This document shows, in pieces, positions 36,265 to 59,700 of a stretch of DNA of 64,000 nt. The notes under the pieces were generated by a model, which was not told the origin of the DNA, ran no database searches, and saw only the letters and a program-made list of their open reading frames with translations. This DNA comes from Scatophagus argus. Taxonomy: Eukaryota; Chordata; Actinopteri; Scatophagidae. The stretch spans positions 6,506,862 to 6,570,861 of the forward strand of contig NC_058510.1 in the NCBI RefSeq assembly GCF_020382885.2, given 5' to 3'. The number at the start of each line of letters is the position of its first letter. The stretch's first letter is position 1. The position numbers and the translations under genes are program-made.

Positions 36265-37590
36265 TGTAAACAGATATTATCCCTTATTTTCGATGAGGTT
36301 GAACTTTAGAGTTGTTCTGGGTAAAAAGGAGGAATTTTGACAGATTTAGGGTCGGGGATGCCTCCCGTTTTACCCTCCACATGTAGCTAGTTGCGGTAGT
36401 TGCAGTTAGCTTAGCCACCGCACTCCTTCCACGACTGTGAGGAGACTGTCAACCCTGACCTCCGCATGCGCACAACCACTGCTGCGTGGATAGGGGAAAT
36501 TTTGATACCCTGAATTTAGTCTTTCAGGATCTCTCCTGTTACCGTCGAGCAAATTTAAATGATAGTTTTCTTTAGTTACATTAGAGAATGTCAAAACAGT
36601 CATATAGGAAACTTTAGGTGCTTGTCTTATACAGTGTTGGATTAGAGTTACTGGGGTCATATGAACAATGCGGGGTTTTTATTAAATCTGGGAGGAAGCT
36701 CAACCTGTAAGGCTTGATTTAGGGCACTTAGTATGCGATACATCTGTGCATGGTATTGCTTTCATTTTTGAAACTGTTTTTGTAGTTTTTGTAAATGAAA
36801 TTGTAAAAGTCAAATCCGTGTTACCACATTATCACGGAAACAAAAATGAAAACATAAAATTTGCCTTACATACATAACAACACCACACCATATCAATAAA
36901 TACAGTTATTGGATGAAGAACATTTTTACTCTCCATCGCCACATTTTAGAATAAATCATTAATTTTAGAAGGGGAAAAATCAATCACAGCGATTAGTGAA
37001 TGTACCTCCATTTTGGCCCAAAAGTTACTGTAAAGATATTCATATTAGAGATAAGCTCCTCCTGGCACAGGTTGTCCCTCACCCTGTCCTACTTAATTAG
37101 GTTATCCACAGCATGTCAGCAAGACAAAAATTTGCGATTGTCCCGTTTTTTTATGTAGACGCGTTAGGTAGATTACAAGCAAAAATATTTCGGAATGTAT
37201 GCAGTACAAATGAAAATTAAAAATGTATGTTTACAAGGATCACCCATATGGACCTCAAGATTAAGTACAAATGCAGTCGCTAAATGCATAGACTGTTACT
37301 CAAGACATACAACAATCCTGCACGGAAAAAATATAATAAGAAGGATCTATATTTATAGACACTTATATTTCCTATATATTTTCTATATTTCAGCACACTT
37401 ACTACTACCCTACTCATTTTAAAATACCCGACGGAATCTCATGTGTGACGTTACTGGTGGTATTATGGAAATTATTATATGAAAATAGTAGTCATGCAAT
37501 ATATTTTAAAACTTTTATATCTGCTCATGCAAATTGACCTAGAGTGGACGATCTCTTCTTCCACAATCTTTGCGGAAGTCCCGGGGTGGA
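36265..37590. promoter_or_regulatory. Divergent intergenic region between naa50 and atp6v1a
   Basis: The two genes are transcribed away from each other. The naa50 side has a CGCATGCGCA NRF1-like site at 36463-36472; the atp6v1a side ends in a YY1-type site at its first exon. Between them (about 36.7-37.5 kb) the sequence is AT-rich with no gene or clear repeat. No TATA box is evident at either end, as is usual for housekeeping promoters. Confidence 0.5.
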
Positions 37591-37739
37591 TCCAAAATGG
37601 CGGCAGTTGCAGGGGCCCAGCAGTAAAACCAAGAAGCGAGTGAATGAAGTCAGCTGACTTCAGTCTGCTGTCACGCATCGCAGCAACCATCGTTTCTCTC
37701 TCGACGCAAGACAGTAAAGCACCGCTTCTCAACCAGACG
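37580..37739 (+). other. atp6v1a: atp6v1a 5' noncoding exon
   Basis: GC-rich stretch ending in a good donor (ACG then GTAACT at 37740), with the YY1 site near its left end. The next exon starts at 39922, 22 nt before the atp6v1a ATG. The left boundary is approximate. Confidence 0.5.
37594..37604 (+). promoter_or_regulatory. YY1 consensus overlapping a short uORF in atp6v1a exon 1
   Basis: AAAATGGCGGC is a full YY1 consensus of the kind found at transcription starts. Its ATG (37597) opens a 9-codon frame (MAAVAGAQQ) ending at TAA 37624-37626, which would be a uORF if transcription starts upstream of it. Confidence 0.5.
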
Positions 37740-39943
37740 GTAACTATTATATTTTTGTTTGACTGTGTCGCACATTTTTGAAGCTACAAACAGACATTGG
37801 CTGTTTCGAGTGTTGATAAAGAATTAATTTAGCTGCTTCGCTGCGCCAAAACGGTAGAGCCAGCAATTTTCAGCCAGGCCGAGAGACCTGTCTTGCTGTC
37901 GTTTTCATAGTTGCTGAGCTGGCTAACGTTGTTTTTACCATTAAGACAAAGTGGGATTGAGTGGTAATTACAGACATGGGTGTTCGTAATGTGTCGGCTG
38001 GATTTTAGACTCTAAGCTTGCTACGGTACAGTTTCTAGGAAAGCTATCAAGCTGAATATCCTTCACTGAGATCAGTTTCAGAGCAATGCCACAGATCCCC
38101 GGTCATCACATACGATGTACAGGCCGATCATCCATACATAATTAAATATCTACTGTTTTTGTAAGTGTCTATATTAGAGCAATATAATTTAGCTGAGTTT
38201 CATGCGATCAGCTACCTGCGTTCGAGGTGTTTGCAGTTAACGTCTGTGTGCCATGGTGTGTTTGGTGGTCATCTCACTTACATGTAACATTTCTCTCTGA
38301 GTTTTTGCACAGACATCAGTACCTACACACACCTCTTCTTACTGTTGTCCTTAAACTCAGATATCCTACAGAAAATACAGACACTGTATACTTTGTGTTT
38401 ATAAGCTATAAGCCTTTTGTCCATTTTAATTCGAGATTTGGTGACAGGAACAATTCCTAACTTTCTTTACTGTCCACCTCAAATGAGCCAACATAATATC
38501 CAGGGATATTGGTATTATACTGAAGGGTAATATTGTCTTAATCGTGCCCCGTGCCCATTATCTGTGGAGGACTGTAGTCAGGATGGGGTGAGAATTTCTC
38601 CAGTGTTTCCACATGTATAATTTTTACTTCCCAGTTTTGCACCATGCTAGTTTTCCACTTCCTTAAAGAGACTCATACAGTGAAGCCAGCCAGCCGGTCA
38701 TGTGCCAGAATCATATGATCAAGTGTCATGTCTGTTGCTACAGCCAGGATTAACGCAAGAGAATTTGACCTTAGGGTTAATCAAGCAGGTAAAGAGTTGT
38801 GTGTGTGATCGTAGGAAAAGTAATCATTAGAACAATAGAGTTTATCTTTCCACTGTGTGCTGCTCTTTAGAGGTTTCAGATATCAGGTAAACATTGATAC
38901 TTCAGTTGTTGGGGTATAAAATGAGATGACAACACAGATAATTACTCATCAAAAGCAAGGGCATTTTGTTGTTTTTGGGCCTTTTCTTTTTTAAGAAGAG
39001 AGTGAAACCTTTTTCAGGTGTCATTGTTGTAGTTCCTGCATTGACCCATTGGTGGAGCTGCTATATCACTGCACAGATGGGTTAGGCAGCCTAGCGTAAA
39101 CAGGAAGATCTGTACATCAGTGGGAAGGACAAGGAAAGGGCATGGATGTAGAGTACTGTATGTGTGAAATGAGATATTCCAAATTTAAGTAGTATGTGCA
39201 GCATAGTGACTGATATCTGATGCATCCAGTATATAGCAGAGAAAGCTGCTCTGTAATGTGAGAAGAGCATCTGCAGTCAGCTTTCTGTGTGTGTGTGGGG
39301 GGGGGGGGGTTATGTCACAACTGATGACAGCTTGTCTTTGTGTTTTTTCTCCATGTAGCCGAATTGAGTTAAGGAACTACGTAGCAGTTATGTGATGTAA
39401 AATAAAATAAAAAAAATAGGAGACAGAAAATCGAACAGACATGCATCCGTGGGAGGCATTTGTAACACTGTATGAAACAGGAGCACGATGTGTTTACATA
39501 CATGTGAAGGGAAAACATATGAACATGCTGCTCTGTGGGATTCCCCTCTAATGTTAGCCTGACACGTCATACTAACTGTACTGCTGGGCTTGAGGTGTGT
39601 GCAGTCGAGGAGGAGAAATGGATGAGGGGGTGGCCTAGATCAGGATCTGTGATCTTGAGTAATCCAGCATCCTGAGCAGTGATGTTGCTGTATGTCATTA
39701 TATTTTTTTCTGCCTGTAACAGCATTAATCAAAGCATTCTTAGCCACATCTGCTTTATGGCTGCTAATAAAACTGTTCTCAATAATTAAAATGTAGTCAC
39801 AGGGATTACGTTACTCAAAGTGCAGAGAATGGCCTTTCCTGCAGCCCTCTGGTTGGTTTTCTCCTCACCTTTAAGTCCTCTGTTGCCTGATGTTTCTCTC
39901 ACATTATTCCTCTCCTCCCAGTCAGATTAATATACCTGTGAAG

Positions 39944-44233
<4,290 letters not shown>

Positions 44234-45065
44234 ACTCCCACCTCTGGCGAACCTGTCGGATTTTCATCTCTGAGCCCTCCACTGCAGAATCACATTCCAC
44301 ATTATTGTGTTCCCAAAAACCTGTGTGCTCCCCTGTGCTCCTTTTTTGTGAGTGACTGTGCGAGTGTATGTGTGTGCATTTCTGTGTGTGTGGAGGGAAA
44401 AGAGAAAGATGTACTGTATTCATTATTATTTGTTGCCTCGTATCGGCACACTCTGGATCCTCTGCATGGTCGCTGATTGCGCGTGCGTGTGTGGATTTAA
44501 TGTGTGTGTGTGAAAGAGGGATCTGATCATCCCGTTTCATCCTTTCTCTGTTTACATGATTTCTGTGTGTAGCCGTGTTGCGCTTCCTGAAGAGGATTGT
44601 TGCGTTGATGTATTGTAATTCATAAACCATCTGTACAGAAGAGTATTGAATATAAATTTAATAAGATCAGTCTATTTATTGCCAGCATTTTTTGACGTGA
44701 AAGCTTTGTTGTTCTTTCTCTTTGTTTTTATGGCTGTGCTTCACGCTGTGCAGTGTCATGTACTTTTGCTGTGTGAATGTGTAAGAGTCGGACTCCGACG
44801 CTCTGCTGTCCAATACTTTCATCATGTTACTCCCAAAGAATTAAAAAAATGGAGAAAAAATGTCTTGTGCCTGTTTGACCGCATTGTTTGTTCATATGAT
44901 GCCGTCAGAGCTGCTGAACTGGTCTCTCTGCATATCACTCTTACTGTCCAGCACACAACCTCCGGGATGCTTTGTGCATACAAGTCATATTAAACCACTT
45001 TAATTTCTTTTTATAATACCAGAGCTTAATTTAGTGCTTGCATTTAATAAAATCTGCGATAAGCT
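44234..45065 (+). other. atp6v1a: atp6v1a 3' UTR
   Basis: From the stop at 44231-44233 to an AATAAA at 45046-45051. Contains several GTGTGT-rich stretches (44370-44560). Earlier weak signals (near 44650 and 44840) may give shorter forms. Confidence 0.5.
45046..45051 (+). terminator. Poly(A) signal, probably atp6v1a
   Basis: Canonical AATAAA downstream of atp6v1a and about 200 bp before the gramd1c promoter elements. Confidence 0.45.
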
Positions 45066-45259
45066 GTTGTAGTTTTAAGAAATATTAGGTAATTGCTAAA
45101 GACAACTTAACTTCTAAAAGAAAACACATAACACTACAGTGGTTAGCTCACCTGAATACTTTGAATACATTAAAACAAAAAAAAAAAAGTGATGTCCTCT
45201 GGAAGACTCGCGAATAAATTAAGGGAGCAGTCATTTTGGAGCTCTTAGCTAGTTGAGTG

Positions 45260-45460
45260 AAGACCAATGAGCGTCACCAATGACATGACAACTCCCTTAA
45301 GGTATGCTCCCTAAGCCGGATGAGATACACCTGCAACAAGGCGTAGAACAGAGCACTTCACTCCTCGGCAGAGCTTCACAGCTGTTGTTTTGTCGCCCCA
45401 TTTTTTGTTTTAATCGCAGAGGTCCGAAATAAGAGAGACCCTGGGTCCACTCCGTGCCGG
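45260..45460 (+). promoter_or_regulatory. gramd1c: gramd1c promoter and 5' noncoding exon
   Basis: Two CCAAT boxes at 45264-45268 and 45277-45281 precede a GC-richer stretch that ends in a strong donor (GCCGG then GTAAGT at 45461). The gramd1c ATG exon opens with an acceptor at 46101, so a noncoding first exon is needed; this is the best candidate. No TATA box seen. Confidence 0.5.
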
Positions 45461-46109
45461 GTAAGTGACTGACAACAGCGGTTTTGTCTCAGATAACCCG
45501 CATGTGGAGACACGCTAACCGCGCAGCACGCCTGTGCACTCACGGCGCCGTGCGTAAAAGTGTCGACACACACGTTTGACGACTTTACGGATCCGATAGT
45601 AACCTTTGATCGCCTTGATTTTGTTTGACAACACTCGACATCCATGTGAACTGATAGTTTCTATCACCCAACACAATCTAATGAATGCTTATGGATGGCA
45701 TTAGGTCGCTGTCACGAGACGTATAAATATTCATGTATGTATTTAACAATTGTGACCCAAACCCGCTTTTTTCACAGTGACTTTCTACTCACCCAAAGGA
45801 AGACAGACTTAAATACATAAAAGTTTCTATTTCTTTACATGACTGCTCTTCCTCCAGTGTCGCTCTCCTCGTCAAACCAGTTCTGCTGCAGAGGTAATGA
45901 CCTCCCCTGTGACGTCGCTGCTGTTGCTGTGCGTCCCCGCCGGATTACATTTTACGCCGAGGCTCAGATCGCCTGCTTAATGTTGAACTCTCAAAAGACA
46001 CACAAGTTCACCGCTGGAGAGTTTGAAATGTGTACAAAGTTGGTCCACAGCAGCGTTTAAGGTGTTTCATAGGAGCGTATCTTTTGATTTGAGCCTTGCA
46101 GCAGAGCAG

Positions 46110-54453
<8,344 letters not shown>

Positions 54454-54825
54454 TGCGCCACACCTGCTGACTACAGAGCTACCTGTGTCCCCGGCCCTGT
54501 GGAGGAAACTGCGGCGGTGAACTGCCTCTGAGGAAGTCTCTGGTATCCAGTGATGTTGCCATGTAGACGTCCCCAGACCCCTGAATGCCATTGTGTTTGC
54601 CCAAGGTTACACACCCCAAAGCCTGTGGTGGGCCATTGAGTACCAGGATGTTTTTAGAGCTGCGGACTGACTGCCACAAGTAGTAAAATCTAAATCAGCT
54701 GCACACCAAGCAGTGGGTTTAGGTTTCTGTAGGATGCGCCTGGCCTCCTTTTCACACATGCCACACCAGATGAGCTACTGTAAATACTTTTTTGTTTTAA
54801 TAAAGGGAAGTGACTCAATATTATT
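54454..54825 (+). other. gramd1c: gramd1c 3' UTR
   Basis: From the stop at 54451-54453 to just past the AATAAA at 54799. Confidence 0.6.
54799..54804 (+). terminator. Poly(A) signal for gramd1c
   Basis: AATAAA about 345 bp after the stop. A second AATAAA near 54937 could give a slightly longer form. Confidence 0.6.
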
Positions 54826-54829
54826 TAAA

Positions 54830-56390
54830 ATTTCCTCTGTTTACATGTTTGCACACGTATTTTCTTTGCACAAGTGCCTCATAGATTAGGCAGTGCTTTT
54901 AATCTCTTTGGGGATTTTTATTTTTATTTTTTTCCAATAAAAATTGTAGAATCGGTCATTCAGATTTGAAAGTTTGTTCTCTCTTTTGTAATCATGTAAA
55001 TGTAGTCAACATTAAAATGCAATAGAAAAATAACCTCTACATTTTTTAAGTCTGCACATGAGCCAAATTCTTTCTTTTTCAGAGCACATCTTTAATACAT
55101 ATTTCATACTGTTAAAGGGATGCATTGTAAATTAAGGAGCCAAAACAATGGTGACGTGCCTGATTTATCCTCATCACTAGTACATCACAGAAATCAGTTT
55201 TATGTGCTTCCTTTTTCCTCGTCCTTTCTTGCACTGAACCATATAGGCTCTAATTTTTATTCATTCTGATGTTCTTTCAATGAAGGTGTACGGTCAGTGA
55301 GACTATTCCAGGTTATCTCAGTACTGTATTCTCACACTGTCAACACACTGTTCTGATTTCCACTTTACTCCATTTGCTGTATTTATGAATCAACTGTTGG
55401 TGACACACCATTACAGCTGCTTGAGCGTTTTCTTGCCATCATCCTTGTCTGTGTGCCTGACTCAGCTGTTTATGTGTGCTGACTTATTTAAAATTGGTTG
55501 CTGTATATTTTTAGCCATATTGCAATACAGTATTTTTACAAACAAGATGCCTTGACAGAATCCTTATTTGTGCTGGAAAAGATCTTCATTGTCCATTAGT
55601 CAGGTATAGCTTGAAAAATGTCCATCACAGTTTACCAAAGCAGCTGAAATAATTTGACATCTTGTTGGACCAACCCACAACACTTCAGTTTACTGTCAGC
55701 ATGTCAGCATGTCTGTCAGCATTTTTTGTTTGTGTAATTGATCATCTGTTTTGTGACACAGCCATTGCTCTCAGATAATTTCTCTGAGGACAATAAGATG
55801 CCACATGCTGATATTGGTCTCTTGAACTAATTGCAGGCGTCAATTTGATGAGGCGATGTAGTTACTCACACTCACTCAGTTTTCCCTGTAATTTTGCTTG
55901 TACTTTTAATTACCACAAAATTTAGTTTTTTATATATAATACTTAGACATTTCAGAGGTTAATATTTCATGTTTTACTCCACAATAACTTAGGTTACTGA
56001 GTGCTACAGCATATTGATGATTACCTCTAAAATTATTTATTATTGAGTCATAATTCCCTACATAAAATGTGAAAATAATACTTATACTAATAATCTATTT
56101 TTTTCAGAGCAAATCAGTTTGTTTCAAGCCTCTTATATCATTCTTCAGACAGGTTCATTTGAATTAAAATTAATCTAGATTTTAAAATCTTTTTAAGGAA
56201 ATAAGGCTTTCAGTGTGCTCTTGCGGCCAAAATTGACATTGTTTATTAATGTTATGTGCCAGAATTTATGTTGATTATTTGTGTTATGTTTAAAACAGCT
56301 GGAAATTTAACTGTCCAACTGTATGCAAAGTACCACTTAAAATAATGAGCTAAGCTAAAGTTAGCCTGAGTTCCGGTAAGTGTGGGAGTG
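54830..56390. other. Intergenic gap between gramd1c and zdhhc23
   Basis: AT-rich DNA with no coding frame of note, no clear mobile element and only minor low-complexity runs (a small GTCAGCAT duplication near 55695). It may hold regulatory DNA but nothing definite is visible. Confidence 0.6.
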
Positions 56391-56394
56391 TGAA

Positions 56395-56702
56395 CGTGTC
56401 CTGGGCGGGGTCAGTCTACCTCATTCGACGTAAGGAGGGAAACTGTCTAGAGCAGCAATACCCGAACCCGGACGAAACCCGGCGACAAGATACCTGTCGA
56501 CTAGGACACTTGAACCCAGACTTATTTACCACCAGCTGCTGTTACTCCGGTGACTTCCGCGGCGTTATGTAGTCCAGAGAAACCGGATACCACAGCCGTT
56601 ACCAGGAAAAAGACTTCCGCTGAGGAGCTCGGCGCGGGGAGAACCGTTGCCGTCGATATTTACTGGAAAGCATCGGCATGTAGAAGCCCAGTGTTAGGCA
56701 TG
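56395..56702 (+). promoter_or_regulatory. zdhhc23: zdhhc23 promoter region and first exon with two ATG-TAG start-stop elements
   Basis: GGGCGGGG at 56403-56410 and an ETS-like TTCCGG near 56371 mark a GC-rich, TATA-less promoter. The inferred exon ends ATG then GTGAGG, so the start codon (56700-56702) is its last codon. Two ATGTAG elements, ATG directly followed by a stop, lie upstream at 56567-56572 and 56678-56683. The left limit of the exon is unknown. Confidence 0.45.
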
Positions 56703-59700
56703 GTGAGGCTGTGTTTTATCTTTGTTTTTTTTATTGTGCGTGTACATTTGGTCTTTGACGCAGTGTGTCACTTAGCTGGTCATTGACAGGTATGTCAGGT
56801 GAAAATCTGACCTCCAGTCGGTGTTTAACTGGTTGTCACGAGACGAGCAACCTCGAAAATGAACTTTAATCAAAGAGCATTAACCACAAATGTATTAGAG
56901 TAAGACTTGTATGCACTGGCTCGCCTTAGTGTATGTGTATGTTCTGCACATAAAATGACAAAGCTGACATTCCTCAAGTTGATTCATTTTTATATGATAA
57001 AACCTACAAGCATCTTTTGAGCCGTGATGTTTTCAAATACTTTCCAGTCCATAATATATTTATTTGGTTAACTCAGTGGCTTGTTTCAAAATACGTTTCG
57101 TCCTGTGTATGCATTTATTCTAAATAAGTAATCCAGGAGGAGGTTTTGGCAAATAAACAAATCTGGTGTCACTTATTTTGTCCCACTAATGGTTTGAAAC
57201 TAGAAGGGATTTATTTTCTGTCATACAAGATAAAGAAAAGCAGCAATTATCACAATTTATAGGATGGAAGTTGCAGTTAACAAAATATTATACAAACTTG
57301 TAATGTTCTACAGCCATTGCAAGTCAGAAGTAGTCATGCAACAGAAAATCCCTCAGTGTTAAAAAGGAGCCCCACAACCAGGCTGTGGATCTTTGCAGCA
57401 GCGTTAGTGTTTTTTGTCAGCAGGGAGCAGCAGATGTTCCAGTTAGTTCCATCACATACCCATTAATCAGTACATGCAGCCCAATCTGTCTTCTCTCCAG
57501 ACCCTAACCGACTTTGCTCCAAGCCTTCCTGGAAAGGATTCACCAGTTAGTTGCTGGGTGACCTTCCCTGACCCTGATGTCCTCTTTAATGCGTTAGTTT
57601 GATCCCTGGCCGACTGATAATAAGAGCACATCATGCCATGCTTTGATTCATTGCTAATCATTCAGGACAACAGAGTCAGATCCCCCCAGAGAGGAGTTTA
57701 ACTGAGCTGAAGCATTTGTCACACTTAGTGGCTCACTGGGGTATCCTCAGTCGTGGTTTCTGTGATGGAGGTGACACTGAAGACCTGTGGTTGTTATGAA
57801 CGCCACACCGCCTCACCTCAGCGCAAATCCATCTGTGCAGGCTGCAGTGGTGGGACTGTGTGTCGGCTGTAAGTCGTTAAAGGATGACAGATGTGTGACA
57901 GATGTGAGGGCCGGAGTTGGACCGGGTAGGGTCAAGCGAGCAGGGTCTGCTTTGCGGTGTTATGTGGTGAAAATCTGTTTGGAACCATTCTGCTATCTAA
58001 AACACATGCAAATAACTGCTAAACTGCCATATGCAAAGGATATTTCAGAAAAGTGGGTTTTTAGATGTATTTACAATCATTTCTTTCTCTTATTTCACTG
58101 AACTGAACACATTCAGTAATAATGGTACTAATAAATGTTTTAATAAACTGTTAGGCTGAAAGGCTGTCAGACACCAAGAAGCGAGTCCCCAAGGTGCTGC
58201 ATGAGGACGAGCCCTTGTGCTGCTGCGAGTACGTGAACAGACTGGGAGAGCGCAGCCATGTGGCAGCCTGCTGCTGTGACTGTGAAGACCTGGATGACAC
58301 CTGTGACAGGTGAGAGACTTTAAACTGATTGGCTGCAGCAAATTAGCACAAGTTCATTTAGCCTCAAGGGTTATCTTCAAATCAAAGGTCCACAACCATA
58401 TAGTTATTCAGTTTACCATCATATACAGCAGTGGCAAACAAAAAAATCCTCATATTTGAGAAGCTGGAGCCTGTAGATTTTGTACGTTCACGGTCCCCAG
58501 AGGGTGAATCTTGCATACTTTGATGATTCTCAGACTTTTTCTCCAGCACCAACAGAAGATGCTAATGTGCTAAAATAATATAAGTAAACACGACAAAGTT
58601 TATGCTTACTAAAGATCGGCGTGTTAGCATTGTCAAATGAATGTGATGGCATGTGATGTTGGTGTTTAGCACAAAGTACTGCTGTGCCTACAGAGCTCAG
58701 AGCTGCTGGCGTGGCAGTAGGGTCTTACTCTTCTTGTTAGATTATTATTTTTGATTAACTGATAAATCACAAGTGTTGACTACTTACTAATCATTTCATC
58801 ATTTACAAAGAAGTTGCCTATAATCTATAGTAAAAATATTTTACTTTTTTCTAACTTTTGTCAGGTTTCTAAAGAGGGAGCCGCAGAAATCTGAATCCCT
58901 AACAAATGTGACTGAAATCATCAAAGACCGGATTCGTGTGCCCTGGCTGTGGGGTGGAGCCCGAAAAGTGGACCTGACCATCATCCCTCCTCTTATCCTT
59001 CTTCCTGTCCTTCTCCATCTCGCAGCTCTCCACTTCCTGCTTGGCATGGTGATTCTGACAGCTCTGCCCGGCCTGGTGCTATGGTACTACTATTTCACTC
59101 ACCGCAAGAAGGGACGGACGCTCTTCTTCCTCAGTCTTGCACTCTTCTCCCTGGGATACATGTACTACTTGTTCATCACAGAGGTGCTTCCCAACGGGGA
59201 TGTCAGCCTGGGCCAGGTAGCCGTGGTAACTGCTGGGGTCATACTCACCCTGGTAGCTCTTGTCCACACCAAGAGAGAGCCTGGCATTGTGCGGCCAAAC
59301 CAAGAGTCCGTCCACAGCACAGTGACGTACCACAGCCCTCTGGCAGACAGGGACCCCGCTCTCAATGGAGGGAGGCAGGATGTGACGATGACCGTAGCCA
59401 ACCGGGCTGGACGGTCGGAGGAGGCGGGCGTGGAGCTGAAGGAAGGCAGCCGAAGGAACTGGTGTCCGGTGTGCAGGGTGGTGCGGCCCCCGAGGGCTGG
59501 ACATTGTCGGATCTGTGGTGTCTGCGTGCTGCGTCTCGACCACCACTGTGTCTGGTGGGTTCCATTAAAATGCCTTTCACTCGGTCTGCTATCACCGTTT
59601 CTTCCACTTCGTCTCACATCTCAAACACTGAAGTTGTCTTGTTTGTCATCTGCTTGTCTTTTCTACTCAAACTATTAAATAAATCAATCTCAAAACCATA

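Noticed and set aside
45229-45318. Inverted GGGAGCA/TGCTCCC pair near the gramd1c promoter
   Set aside because: Only about nine paired bases, no target duplication and no wider similarity; too short to call an element.
56550-56702. In-frame N-terminal extension of zdhhc23 before the ATG at 56700
   Set aside because: The frame stays open upstream but I find no ATG in it in this exon, only a GTG, and the human protein has no comparable extension.
57787-58101. 104-codon plus-strand frame before the zdhhc23 exon at 58155
   Set aside because: It lies within the first intron, resembles no protein and does not join the next exon in frame with a credible donor.
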